42,155 nt of DNA from Anaeromassilibacillus sp. An172 (GTDB lineage: Bacteria; Bacillota; Clostridia; Oscillospirales; Acutalibacteraceae), in the NCBI RefSeq assembly GCF_002160515.1, contig NZ_NFKS01000028.1:1-42155 (forward strand). Direction: 5' to 3'. Shown here one piece after another: positions 6,396 to 12,870 of the stretch. The first letter of the stretch is position 1; each line of letters starts with the position of its first letter. Both the position numbers and the translations under genes were made by a program. The notes under the pieces were generated by a model. It was not told the origin of the DNA. It did no database searches and saw nothing but the letters and a program-made list of their open reading frames with translations.

Positions 6396-7343
6396 TTAGG
6401 CAACTCTGCCGTTTCTGAAGGCTGAATCTCCGGAAAGCTTTCTTGTGAGAATATCTCTGGCAGTGGCAAATTCCTCACCGATAAATCCAAGTCTTAAAAG
6501 CCATGTTCTCATTGCGTACTTTGGATTTTCATTTTGCTGTGGCTTTGGACTTGCAGTTCTCACTGTTTTTGCCATTTGGCTCAATGCCAGGCAAAGCTGA
6601 ATGTAGCTTTTAAGCTGTCCTGAGTGAAGTCCGTTTTGTCTGCCGTTTTCCGGTGCGTCGAATTGGAAAAGTCTGAATTCAACTGTTCCCTTTGTAAAGG
6701 TTGCGTGGAGGTTAAGCATATGGTAGCGGCTGTCGTTGTAGTGGTGATCCCTGCGTAAGTTTGCTCCGTGGCTTCCGTACCAAATGTCTGCAAGCTCAGC
6801 CATAGTATTAGGTTTTTGAAAGTTTATTTCCTGCAAAAATTCAGGGTTTACCATTTTGCAGTAGCGGTTCATTCTGCCTTTGTCAATTTGCAATGCTTCC
6901 GCCAGCAGGCTTTCATGGCTTGCCATAATGTTTGCAAGGTTTCTCAGAGTTTTCGGCGTGTGTCCCTTTGCTCCAATGTGAATGTGAACTCCGCAGCCTC
7001 TTGTGGCGTCGCTTTTTGCTCCGGCTCTGCGAAGAAGTCTTACAAGCTCCTGCAGTGTTTCTATGTCCTCATAGTTGAGAATAGGTGTCACAAGCTCGCA
7101 TTTTTCATCGTTAGGACCTGCAATGCTTACATCCTTTTGGAACTTCCATTCTCTGCCTTGTCTGTCCCAGGCTGAAAATGTCTGGTAACCGTTTCTTCTT
7201 GCTGTGTCCTTGTATCTGTTTGTGTTGAAGAATTCGGCGGCAATCTTTGCGGCTTTTTCTCTTGTGATGTTGTTCATCTCTATTTCAACGCCGATGGTCT
7301 GTTTTTTCATTTCGTTAACCTGGTTCATAAGCTTTTCGTTCAT
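6396..7343 (-). CDS. Phage amidoligase (Amidoligase_2, GS-like COOH-NH2 ligase)
   Basis: A 315-residue protein starting MNEKLMNQVNEMKKQTIGVE. The ATG at 7343 lies 8 bases after GGAGG; an in-frame start further up is not supported. Motifs of the glutamine-synthetase-like amidoligase family are present in order: GVEIEMNN (metal/ATP-binding ExE, about residues 18-25), CELVTPIL (about 81-88), GCGVHIHIG (HxH, about 115-123) and GTVEFRLFQF (ExR, about 220-229). All key acidic, His and Arg positions look intact. The family couples a carboxylate to an amine using ATP, probably on a peptide or amino-acid substrate. With the cyclotransferase and zinc-ribbon genes it forms a compact operon between the small and large terminase genes. 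The target, host or phage, is not known. Confidence 0.88.
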   Translation of the reverse strand: MNEKLMNQVNEMKKQTIGVEIEMNNITREKAAKIAAEFFNTNRYKDTARRNGYQTFSAWDRQGREWKFQKDVSIAGPNDEKCELVTPILNYEDIETLQELVRLLRRAGAKSDATRGCGVHIHIGAKGHTPKTLRNLANIMASHESLLAEALQIDKGRMNRYCKMVNPEFLQEINFQKPNTMAELADIWYGSHGANLRRDHHYNDSRYHMLNLHATFTKGTVEFRLFQFDAPENGRQNGLHSGQLKSYIQLCLALSQMAKTVRTASPKPQQNENPKYAMRTWLLRLGFIGEEFATARDILTRKLSGDSAFRNGRVA

Positions 7344-7388
7344 TTCTGTGTCCTCCGTCTTTCTTTTGGTACACACATATTAACTCTA

Positions 7389-7420
7389 AAAGCGTACTAT
7401 ATCCAGTGTTTTACCGATAA
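7389..7420. repeat. Inverted repeat upstream of the amidoligase operon
   Basis: GTACTATAT and ATATAGTAC (9-bp arms) flank about a dozen bases between the amidoligase start and the next gene. It could be an operator or part of the promoter; no clear -35/-10 pair could be assigned. Confidence 0.4.
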
Positions 7421-7436
7421 TATAGTACACGATGTT

Positions 7437-7476
7437 GTGTGTCTGTATTTGTGTATTTTTGACATTACAGACACAC
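7437..7476. repeat. Perfect 11-bp inverted repeat before the amidoligase operon
   Basis: GTGTGTCTGTA (7437-7447) and TACAGACACAC (7466-7476) are exact complements around an 18-nt AT-rich loop. There is no T tract on the minus side, so an operator or mRNA hairpin is more likely than a simple terminator. Confidence 0.55.
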
Positions 7477-7501
7477 GTTTATTTTTATCTGAGCCAGCTT
7501 T

Positions 7502-7741
7502 TTAAAAAACATATTGCGTCTGAAAACACGCCTGATAATAAAAATGGATTGTTTCTCCGTCAAGAACACCGTATGCGTTTTCACATTTTCTGAAAAAAAT
7601 TTCCTGTTCCGGTGTCAGCGTATCCCTGAGCTTTTGAACCGCATCACTAAAGCTTAGATAGGCTTCTTTAAGGTAATCGCTTTCGTTGCTGCCGTGATAA
7701 TTTATTCTGGAAACAATAAAATCATCAATGGCTTTTTCCAT
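7502..7741 (-). CDS. Small helical hypothetical protein (DUF6809-like)
   Basis: A 79-residue protein starting MEKAIDDFIVSRINYHGSNE. The ATG at 7741 follows AGGTGG. It is mostly helical and charged, with a block DAVQKLRDTLTPEQEIFFRK followed by an aromatic C-terminus (HFYYQACFQTQYVF). Short helical proteins with a similar ending are common in Firmicutes prophages and near plasmid genes; the match to DUF6809 is a weak impression. It lies between the SLOG gene and the amidoligase operon on the same strand. Function unknown. Confidence 0.55.
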   Translation of the reverse strand: MEKAIDDFIVSRINYHGSNESDYLKEAYLSFSDAVQKLRDTLTPEQEIFFRKCENAYGVLDGETIHFYYQACFQTQYVF

Positions 7742-7824
7742 TTTAAATACCACCTTTCCTGATTGGTAGTAACATATATCACTCTAAGAAAGGCAAAAAT
7801 CAAGGGCAGACGGAAAATTCTCCG

Positions 7825-8163
7825 TTATGGACAAATGGGTTTAAAAACTTTTATGGGAATATTTCGCTTTCTGCATTGATCTATAACATACTTTGTTCCT
7901 CGGGAGCTTCCGTCCCAAAAGGCAAGAACCAAATCTGCGTTTTCGATTATGGTTATGTTTCGCTTGAGGGGAGCGGAGCGTCCGTATTTGCTGTACTCCG
8001 GCAAAAACTCAGTAAGCTTTATGTTATTGTACATAGCGTATTCCCTTGCGTAAGTATCAACGCCTTTAGCGCCGCCGGAAATTATTTCAGTAACATTTTC
8101 GGGGAGATATTTTCCTAAATCATTGACATAAAGATTTCTTGAACCAACAACTGCGACTTTCAT
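7825..8163 (-). CDS. SLOG-domain (YAcAr/DUF2493-type) nucleotide-binding protein
   Basis: 112 residues starting MKVAVVGSRNL, at ATG 8163 behind TTAGGAGTGAT. The Rossmann-like signature is complete: VVGSRN (residues 4-9), ISGGAKGVDTYAREYA (about 28-43) with the GGAKGVD phosphate loop, and KRNITIIENADLVLAFWDGSSRGT (about 67-90). SLOG proteins bind nucleotides or nucleotide-derived signals and some act as sensors in defence systems, but the short single-domain form is widespread in phages with unknown role. It is transcribed divergently from an RHH gene across a palindromic control region. No effector gene is fused or adjacent, so a stand-alone defence role is not supported. Confidence 0.8.
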   Translation of the reverse strand: MKVAVVGSRNLYVNDLGKYLPENVTEIISGGAKGVDTYAREYAMYNNIKLTEFLPEYSKYGRSAPLKRNITIIENADLVLAFWDGSSRGTKYVIDQCRKRNIPIKVFKPICP

Positions 8164-8185
8164 GTAATCACTCCTAAAAAATAAT

Positions 8186-8202
8186 AGATATACAGTATAT
8201 CT
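8186..8202. promoter_or_regulatory. Palindromic operator between SLOG and RHH genes
   Basis: AGATATAC-A-GTATATCT is a perfect 17-bp palindrome placed 22 bp before the SLOG start and downstream of a leftward TATAAT (8216-8211). It is a likely binding site for the divergently encoded ribbon-helix-helix protein. A related AT-rich motif lies near 8247-8256. Confidence 0.6.
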
Positions 8203-8241
8203 AAAAACATATTATAACACATGATAGCTATAAAATAAACA

Positions 8242-8247
8242 TATAAT
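8242..8247 (+). promoter_or_regulatory. -10 box for the RHH gene
   Basis: TATAAT about 28 bp before the start codon. The -35 region is weak, so only the -10 element is reported. Confidence 0.4.
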
Positions 8248-8269
8248 ATATCTATATGGAGGCAGTTGT

Positions 8270-8473
8270 ATGGCTATAAAAAGTGTATCAATACGTATAG
8301 AGGAAGAAATGCTGGAAAAGCTGGGCTTCGTGGCAGATTATGAAGGACGTTCCGTAAACAGTCATATACTTGTATTGATTAGAGAAAACATAAAAGCTTA
8401 TGAACAGGAACACGGAGAAATAGACGGTTCTTTAAATCCGGCAGACAATGTAAAGCCGACAAGAAAGAAATAA
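8270..8473 (+). CDS. Ribbon-helix-helix (Arc-type) DNA-binding protein
   Basis: 67 residues starting MAIKSVSIRIEEEMLEKLGF, at ATG 8270 behind GGAGGCAG. The N-terminal strand VSIRIEEEM, helix A and the SVNSHILVLIRENIKAYEQE helix match the Arc/MetJ RHH fold, with a basic tail. It is transcribed toward the truncated small-terminase gene. Its stop codon abuts the point where terminase homology is lost, so this gene marks the right end of the inserted cargo block. It probably regulates itself and the divergent SLOG gene through the palindrome at 8186-8202. No toxin gene is beside it. Confidence 0.82.
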   Translation: MAIKSVSIRIEEEMLEKLGFVADYEGRSVNSHILVLIRENIKAYEQEHGEIDGSLNPADNVKPTRKK

Positions 8474-8474
8474 T

Positions 8475-8640
8475 GAGGCTTTGGCATTTCAACACCGCTC
8501 ACGTCCGGAATATCAAGGATTTTTAGCTTCTTTCCGCCAGTATTACCATTTTCAATTTTTTCTGCAAGAGATTTTTTCTTGCGGCCGGCTCCAGGTCTTG
8601 CACCGCCCCGTCCGCCGGTGTTGTTGGATTTAGTAGGCAC
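8475..8640 (-). pseudogene. terS: Phage terminase small subunit (P27 family), truncated
   Basis: The GTG at 8640 (GGTGAG upstream) begins MPTKSNNTGGRGGARPGAGR, the typical glycine/arginine-rich N-terminus of P27-type small terminases. Similarity continues through KLKILDIPDVSGVEMPKPH and stops abruptly at about 8476, where the frame runs antisense into the RHH gene and ends at 8398. The DNA-binding and oligomerising remainder (usually about 100 more residues) is absent from the window. The cargo block 5.2-8.47 kb sits where it should be, so the loss was probably caused by insertion or deletion at this point. Confidence 0.78.
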
Positions 8641-8656
8641 TTTCTCACCGTCCTCG

Positions 8657-8685
8657 TTGTTAATTTGAAAATAAAGATGTATAAT
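8657..8685 (+). promoter_or_regulatory. Promoter of the GNAT gene
   Basis: TTGTTA (8657-8662), 17-bp spacer, TATAAT (8680-8685), about 28 bp before the ribosome binding site of the acetyltransferase gene. It is directed against the phage operon. Confidence 0.65.
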
Positions 8686-8719
8686 TAAGTTAGAAAATCT
8701 ATATTCATGGAGATATTTT

Positions 8720-9148
8720 ATGATAAGACAATTTAAGAAAAATGATTTGTCAGCCGTTATGCAGATATGGCTTGATACGAATATTAAAGCGCATGACTTT
8801 ATTCCAAAGGAATACTGGGAAAATAACTATGAGATAGTAAAAGAAATTTTGCCTGACGCAGAAATATATGTACATGAGGATGACACCGCAGGTTTCATTG
8901 ATGGCTTTATCGGATTGACGGATAATTATATCGCAGGTATTTTCGTTAAGGAAGATAAACAGTCAAAGGGAATAGGAAAAAAGTTATTAAACTACGTAAA
9001 AAACGTCAAATCGAACATAAGTTTAAGCGTCTATCAAAAGAACACTAAAGCGGTGCGTTTTTATAAGCGTGAGCAATTTCAAATTGTCTCAGAGAATGTG
9101 GATGACATTACCAATGAAAAAGAGTTTATTATGGAATGGAATAAATAA
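8720..9148 (+). CDS. GNAT-family N-acetyltransferase
   Basis: 142 residues starting MIRQFKKNDLSAVMQIWLDT, at ATG 8720 behind ATGGAGA. It is a full-length GNAT fold. The acetyl-CoA loop motif A is seen as GIFVKEDKQSKGIGKKLLNYV (about residues 76-96; Q/RxxGxG/A form), and motif B as SVYQKNTKAVRFYKREQFQI (about 105-124). The closest style is the YjaB/RimI-like small-molecule or protein acetyltransferases of Firmicutes; the acceptor cannot be predicted. It is transcribed opposite to the phage genes from its own promoter and has its own terminator, and stands between HNH and the small terminase: a typical 'moron' cargo gene. Confidence 0.88.
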   Translation: MIRQFKKNDLSAVMQIWLDTNIKAHDFIPKEYWENNYEIVKEILPDAEIYVHEDDTAGFIDGFIGLTDNYIAGIFVKEDKQSKGIGKKLLNYVKNVKSNISLSVYQKNTKAVRFYKREQFQIVSENVDDITNEKEFIMEWNK

Positions 9149-9157
9149 ATTACTTAA

Positions 9158-9187
9158 CCGTCACAGCAATGTGGCGGCTTTTAATTA
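9158..9187 (+). terminator. Rho-independent terminator after the GNAT gene
   Basis: CCGTCACA-GCAA-TGTGGCGG is an 8-bp stem with a GNRA loop followed by CTTTTAATT. It ends the rightward cargo transcript before the HNH region. Confidence 0.75.
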
Positions 9188-9272
9188 CCCTTTTGAATTT
9201 GACTTTTTTGAACACAAGACCCCAGGCCGCTGACCGATAGAAAAAGTTGTAGAGATTATTATACCCCTTCCT

Positions 9273-9641
9273 TTAGCGGTTGTGGGGAGTTCGTGTTCCG
9301 AGAACGCCGTGTGCTTTCATGTGACAGGAACGGCAGAGAGAAACAAGATTATTTTTCTCGTGTGTTCCTCCGTCAGCAAGGGGTAACTTGTGATGAACTT
9401 CCTCAGCCGGCCGGTATATGCCACGGCTCAGGCAATCCTCGCACAGCGGATGTTCACTTATGTATCTGTCACGTATTCGTTTCCATGCTCTGCCGTAGCG
9501 TTTATTTGCTTCCAGGTCACGGCGATAATGGTTGTACTCATGCATGTCTGTTCCTTTGTGTATATGGCAGTAAAGCTCGCCGTCCTCGGCAAGATTGGGA
9601 CAGCCGTTCATGCGGCAGGGACGTTTTGGTTTTCTGGGCAC
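9273..9641 (-). CDS. Phage HNH endonuclease (packaging-linked)
   Basis: A 122-residue protein starting MPRKPKRPCRMNGCPNLAED, at GTG 9641 behind AGGAGGTGACAC. Two Cys pairs in the N-terminal half (CPNL..CHIH; CEDC) are followed by the HNH core: EEVHHKLPLADGGTHEKNNL and VSLCRSCHMKAH, giving the His-His, Asn and Cys-x2-Cys-x-H pattern. HNH proteins encoded just before the terminase genes stimulate large terminase cutting at cos sites in HK97-like phages. The gene position is exactly canonical. The coding frame is intact, unlike both terminase genes after it. It sits behind a strong terminator hairpin, suggesting control by the late regulator. Confidence 0.92.
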   Translation of the reverse strand: MPRKPKRPCRMNGCPNLAEDGELYCHIHKGTDMHEYNHYRRDLEANKRYGRAWKRIRDRYISEHPLCEDCLSRGIYRPAEEVHHKLPLADGGTHEKNNLVSLCRSCHMKAHGVLGTRTPHNR

Positions 9642-9662
9642 TGTGTCACCTCCTTAGGATAC

Positions 9663-9694
9663 AAAAAAGCCTCGCAGGATTTCTCCTACAAGGC
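9663..9694 (-). terminator. Terminator hairpin between late regulator and HNH
   Basis: On the minus strand GCCTTGTAGGA-GAAA-TCCTGCGAGGC makes an 11-bp stem (with G-U pairs) followed by six T, then GTATCCTAAGGAGGTGACA. The same layout (hairpin with GAAA loop, T6, GTATC..., AGGAGGTGACA) precedes the large terminase. It could mark the early/late boundary. Confidence 0.8.
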
Positions 9695-9741
9695 TTTCTT
9701 CATTTTTCCATTATAATAATAGCATGTGTATGTACTCTCAT

Positions 9742-10170
9742 TCAATCACATTTACTCTCATGTTGCAGAACCAGTGTGATTTCTTTCAAAGCGGTATCGT
9801 TCATCCTGTAAATGTGCTGAATACTGTATCCCATATCCACTGCTATTTTTTCCCAGGTCTGAAAGCATAGATAACGCTTTTCTAAAAGTGTCTGTAATTC
9901 GGCACTTGGTACGGATTTAATGGTTGCGGAAATCTCTTTTTTAAGATCTACAAGTTTGTCTATGTCCTGGTTAATTTCCTCCTGTAAATCTATTATTTTT
10001 TCAACAGCACCCGCCATTTTTGATGTGGCTTTATTGGGACTGTGGGGCATACCGGTTAGTACGGAAGTTGCGCTCACTGCAAGGTCGTTGAGGGCGGAAA
10101 CCTGCTGTATTTTGGAATTTATTTGACTGTCAAGAAATCTGGCTTGTGATAAATATTCTTTAGCTGTCAT
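9742..10170 (-). CDS. DUF1492 / ArpU-RinA-type phage late transcription regulator
   Basis: 142 residues starting MTAKEYLSQARFLDSQINSK, at ATG 10170 behind GGGAGGTAA. The long N-terminal coiled coil (about residues 1-90: LQEEINQDIDKLVDLKKEIS) is followed by a sigma-70 region-4-like HTH, with TWEKIAVDMGYSIQHIYRMN at about 108-127. This layout matches DUF1492-type proteins encoded just upstream of HNH and terminase genes in Firmicutes phages. Related ArpU/RinA proteins switch on late genes and packaging. The start overlaps the VRR-NUC stop by 11 bp. It is open and full length, followed by the terminator at 9663-9694, and is a good candidate for controlling read-through into HNH and terminase. 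Confidence 0.82.
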   Translation of the reverse strand: MTAKEYLSQARFLDSQINSKIQQVSALNDLAVSATSVLTGMPHSPNKATSKMAGAVEKIIDLQEEINQDIDKLVDLKKEISATIKSVPSAELQTLLEKRYLCFQTWEKIAVDMGYSIQHIYRMNDTALKEITLVLQHESKCD

Positions 10171-10462
10171 TTTTACCTCCCGTTGAGCTGTCTATTGCGT
10201 TTTTTGCCTCTTCCACAGAACGAACCACGAAGGCAAAACCTCCGCTGTTGCGGATTTTTCTTATTGCGACATTCTGTAAGGGTGTGGTTTTACCCTTTTG
10301 CGTTTTAACTTCCAAAGCGATAAACCTGCCGTCAATACAGACTATAATGTCAGGAATACCGGAAGTTCCGTAAATCCCGCCGTGTTCTTTCCAGAAAAAA
10401 CAGCGGGGGAGAGTTTTAAGATATTTTAAAATGCTTTTTGTTATGTCAGATTCATTCATCAT
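10160..10462 (-). CDS. VRR-NUC domain nuclease
   Basis: 100 residues starting MMNESDITKSILKYLKTLPR. The ATG at 10462 has AGGAGG six bases upstream; the next ATG (10459) is also possible. This is the minimal phage VRR-NUC form of the PD-(D/E)xK fold: E4 in the first helix, GTSGIPDIIVCIDGRFIALEVKT (about residues 33-54) with the Asp and the ExK catalytic pair, then the conserved Q-x(4)-I segment PLQNVAIRKIRNSGG. Such nucleases are linked to Holliday-junction or replication-associated cutting. It sits between the primase remnant and the late regulator, its usual place. All catalytic residues look intact. Confidence 0.9.
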   Translation of the reverse strand: MMNESDITKSILKYLKTLPRCFFWKEHGGIYGTSGIPDIIVCIDGRFIALEVKTQKGKTTPLQNVAIRKIRNSGGFAFVVRSVEEAKNAIDSSTGGKNDS

Positions 10463-10616
10463 TAAAAACCTCCTGATAAAAGCTTTTAATTTACACTTTT
10501 ACAGATAAAAATGTATTTTTACAAAAACAAAAGTTAAAATTTAAAAAGTGTATATAGAAAGTAATATATAAAGAAATAGGATTTTTTCTGTCAAAGTGTC
10601 TTTTGCGTTTTGGCAG

Positions 10617-11347
10617 TTATTGCGGTCTGTCGTCAAGCTTAATACCCGTCAAAATTCTTCGTTTTCCCAGCTTGTCCACATTGCGTTCTATGTGGTCGTT
10701 GCTGTTTATAAGCTGCTGAACAAACATTCGATGTGAATAGGGCTTTAAGCCACATTCCTCGCAATAGGCTTTTCCTCAACCGGGGGCAAAACCTGTGACA
10801 ACTGCTCCTGTGTGTATTTTCTTTCAGGATGAAATGAGATACAGGTAACCATAACAGGCTCCTGTTTACAGTGATAAAATCCGGGCAAACGCATTACACG
10901 GCTCTCATTTACACAGACCGGGTCGCCGTGAAAGTGCTTTATAAGCTGCTGCTGAATCGAACGAAATTTCTCTACAGTTGCATTTTTCATAAACCAGTTT
11001 ACATGAAGTGATTTTCGTGTCTTTATAACCAATGAGGGAGGCAGGAGAAAGCTGTCTACGGCTTTTTGCTGTTCTTCAAATGACATATCGTCCATCTCTA
11101 CGAACTGGGCGTTAATCCTTGTTATGTTTTCGTCGTAATCTCCGCCGAAGTTCACAACAAAGAAAATACCTCGGCTTTCCTTGTTGTGCTGTTTTAAGGT
11201 GTTCTCTATGGAGGAAAACTTTCCGGCCTGAATTTTAAGCTTTGCTCCTTTAAAGATACCTCGCTTTTTGTCGTCAAAGATTCTAAAGCATACAGTGTCC
11301 TCGGGATTAAACAAAGACATTAAAATATCCTGTGGCGCTACATCCAT
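10617..11347 (-). pseudogene. Phage primase/helicase remnant: N- and C-terminal ends joined by a large deletion
   Basis: The ATG at 11347 (GGAGGTGATTTT upstream) begins MDVAPQDILMSLFNPEDTVC. About 200 residues follow that resemble the RepB/primase N-terminal domain of phage primases, including VNFGGDYDENITRINAQFVE and NESRVMRLPGFYHCKQEPVM. The frame then stops at 10745. In the next frame, directly continuous, lies a stretch reading YCEECGLKPYSHRMFVQQLI and ending RRILTGIKLDDRPQ at 10617, like the winged-helix C-terminus of D5/VapE-type phage helicases. Such proteins normally have 700 or more residues, so roughly 500 central codons, including the helicase motor, are missing. The junction lies at about 10765-10775. 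The product cannot be an active helicase. Confidence 0.72.
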
Positions 11348-11351
11348 AAAA

Positions 11352-11774
11352 TCACCTCCATTCAAAATATCTTATTGGTTTTCCTCTTAATTTGGCTTCC
11401 TGAAGCTGTGTCTTTGCGGAAGAGGAAAGATTATTCCCGAAAAACCACACCTCATTGCAGAAATCCATAAGAGAAACACCGAATATGATACCGAGTTTTC
11501 TTTCCTCCGGATCTCCGTCGTTTAATATTCGTGGGTAGAGCAGGTGAGGGGCAACAGGAATTTTTCCTTTAGCTATAGCGTATTGACAGCACTTAATTGC
11601 CATGGAAATATTTTCTGTTTTGCTTCCGCTGTGGTTTGAAATTATGTATATCTTGGGTCTTGACAGGATTTCCTGATTTTTCCCCATAAATTTATTTTTT
11701 TCTTGTTCCTTTAATACGTTTTCTATGGCGTTTCCTGCAGTTGGGTCTGCATAGCCTTCCTGATTTCTGTACAT
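11352..11774 (-). CDS. DUF4406/DUF7768-type nucleoside deoxyribosyltransferase-like protein
   Basis: 140 residues starting MYRNQEGYADPTAGNAIENV. From about residue 40, the pattern PKIYIISNHSGSKTENISMA, AIAKGKIPVAPHLLYPRILND and GVSLMDFCNEVWFFGNNLSS is the Rossmann-like fold of phage-encoded DUF4406/DUF7768 proteins, related to nucleoside 2-deoxyribosyltransferases. The short N-terminal tail MYRNQEGYADPTAG is typical of copies located between phage polymerase and primase genes. A role in nucleotide metabolism is inferred. The stop overlaps the primase ribosome binding site and the start abuts the polymerase stop, so it is one operon. Confidence 0.8.
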   Translation of the reverse strand: MYRNQEGYADPTAGNAIENVLKEQEKNKFMGKNQEILSRPKIYIISNHSGSKTENISMAIKCCQYAIAKGKIPVAPHLLYPRILNDGDPEERKLGIIFGVSLMDFCNEVWFFGNNLSSSAKTQLQEAKLRGKPIRYFEWR

Positions 11775-12836
11775 CTATATATCCTCCAATTCTTCCATAG
11801 TTCCAAAAGTTTTACCTGCCGAGGCTTCGGCTATAAGGGGGAGATTAAATTCTTCAAATGGCTTTGCTTCCATACATCCTTTTATAAATATCACAGCTTC
11901 TTTGAGCTTGTCCTCGGGAACTATAAAGGTAAGTTCGTCATGTATCTGTAAAATGGGTTTTAGCCACGGTCGCTTATCAAGTCCCATTAGTATTCGTCCT
12001 ACTGATAATTTCAAAATATCCGCGGCGGTTCCCTGTATCGGTGTGTTTAAAGCACAACGCTGGGCAAAGGACTTCACGCTGAAATTATCGCTTCTTATGC
12101 CGGGAAGATATCTGCGCCTGCCCAGATATGTTTCACTGTATGTGGTGCGGTAGGCTTCCGCTATTGTGTTTGCCTGCCATGTGGAAAGACCTCTGTAGCC
12201 GCTTTTTAAATTTTCTATAATATCTCTGCATTCCTGTTCAGTTTTTTCGATGCCGGCTTTAAATTTTAAAGTCTTTTGCAGTCCTTTAGGGAAAAGCCCG
12301 TAAAAGGTTCCGAAGTTTACATTTTTGGCTATGGTTCTGCGTTCCTTTGTGACAGTGTCAAAAGAGGGAAGAGGTTCCGAACATATTTCATTTGCCAGCT
12401 TTTTCAGGCCGCACTCACGTAATCCTCTAAACTCATAGGAATTTTTTAAAGTCATCTGGGCGGCTGACATTGTGTCATATACCGGAGGTTTTATAACAAT
12501 TCCCATGGCATATGACATTTGAGATTCGAAACTTAGATTGTGCGCAACCTTTATAATTCCTTCATCGGTGAGAAAATCCCTTAAAAACACAAAAAACTCA
12601 TCTTTATCTGCGTTTTGTCCGGTTTTGTGGGCTATGGGAACATATATTCCTGTACCCTGTAAAACGGAAAAAGAACAGCCCACAATATGCGCCTTGTGAG
12701 GGTCAAGAGCGGCTTTTTCCTCCTGTCGGTACTCTTCATCGGGTGCAGTTTCATAGTCAAAGGCGACTATTTCGGAATTTTTAATGTATTTATATACTGT
12801 AGACAGGTCAGTGACGTTTTTATAGTTTGAGTGCAT
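11775..12836 (-). CDS. Phage family-A DNA polymerase with internal in-frame deletion
   Basis: 353 residues, against about 630-650 for intact phage copies. Residues 1 to about 160 are the 3'-5' exonuclease: FDYETAP (Exo I DxE), AHNLSFESQM (Exo II) and PVYDTMSAAQM. At about residue 162 (SFDTVT) the sequence jumps straight to KERRTIAKNVNFGTFYGLFP, the O-helix motif B. It continues through LNTPIQGTAADILKL to motif C, LQIHDELTFIV. The thumb and palm including motif A (usually DFSQIELR) are absent, so one catalytic aspartate is missing and polymerisation should be impossible. The frame remains open across the join at about 12,350. Ribosome site AGGAGG lies 13 bases before ATG 12836. It is flanked by normal replication-module neighbours. 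Confidence 0.88.
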   Translation of the reverse strand: MHSNYKNVTDLSTVYKYIKNSEIVAFDYETAPDEEYRQEEKAALDPHKAHIVGCSFSVLQGTGIYVPIAHKTGQNADKDEFFVFLRDFLTDEGIIKVAHNLSFESQMSYAMGIVIKPPVYDTMSAAQMTLKNSYEFRGLRECGLKKLANEICSEPLPSFDTVTKERRTIAKNVNFGTFYGLFPKGLQKTLKFKAGIEKTEQECRDIIENLKSGYRGLSTWQANTIAEAYRTTYSETYLGRRRYLPGIRSDNFSVKSFAQRCALNTPIQGTAADILKLSVGRILMGLDKRPWLKPILQIHDELTFIVPEDKLKEAVIFIKGCMEAKPFEEFNLPLIAEASAGKTFGTMEELEDI

Positions 12837-12870
12837 ATGTTCGAATACCTCCTAAAATTAAAGATTTTAT

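Noticed and set aside
7825-8473. SLOG/RHH pair as toxin-antitoxin system
   Set aside because: The SLOG protein has no toxin fold and the genes are divergent rather than an overlapping operon.
9293-9811. 172- and 108-residue plus-strand frames across the HNH gene
   Set aside because: They are antisense to the HNH gene and run through the terminator hairpin.
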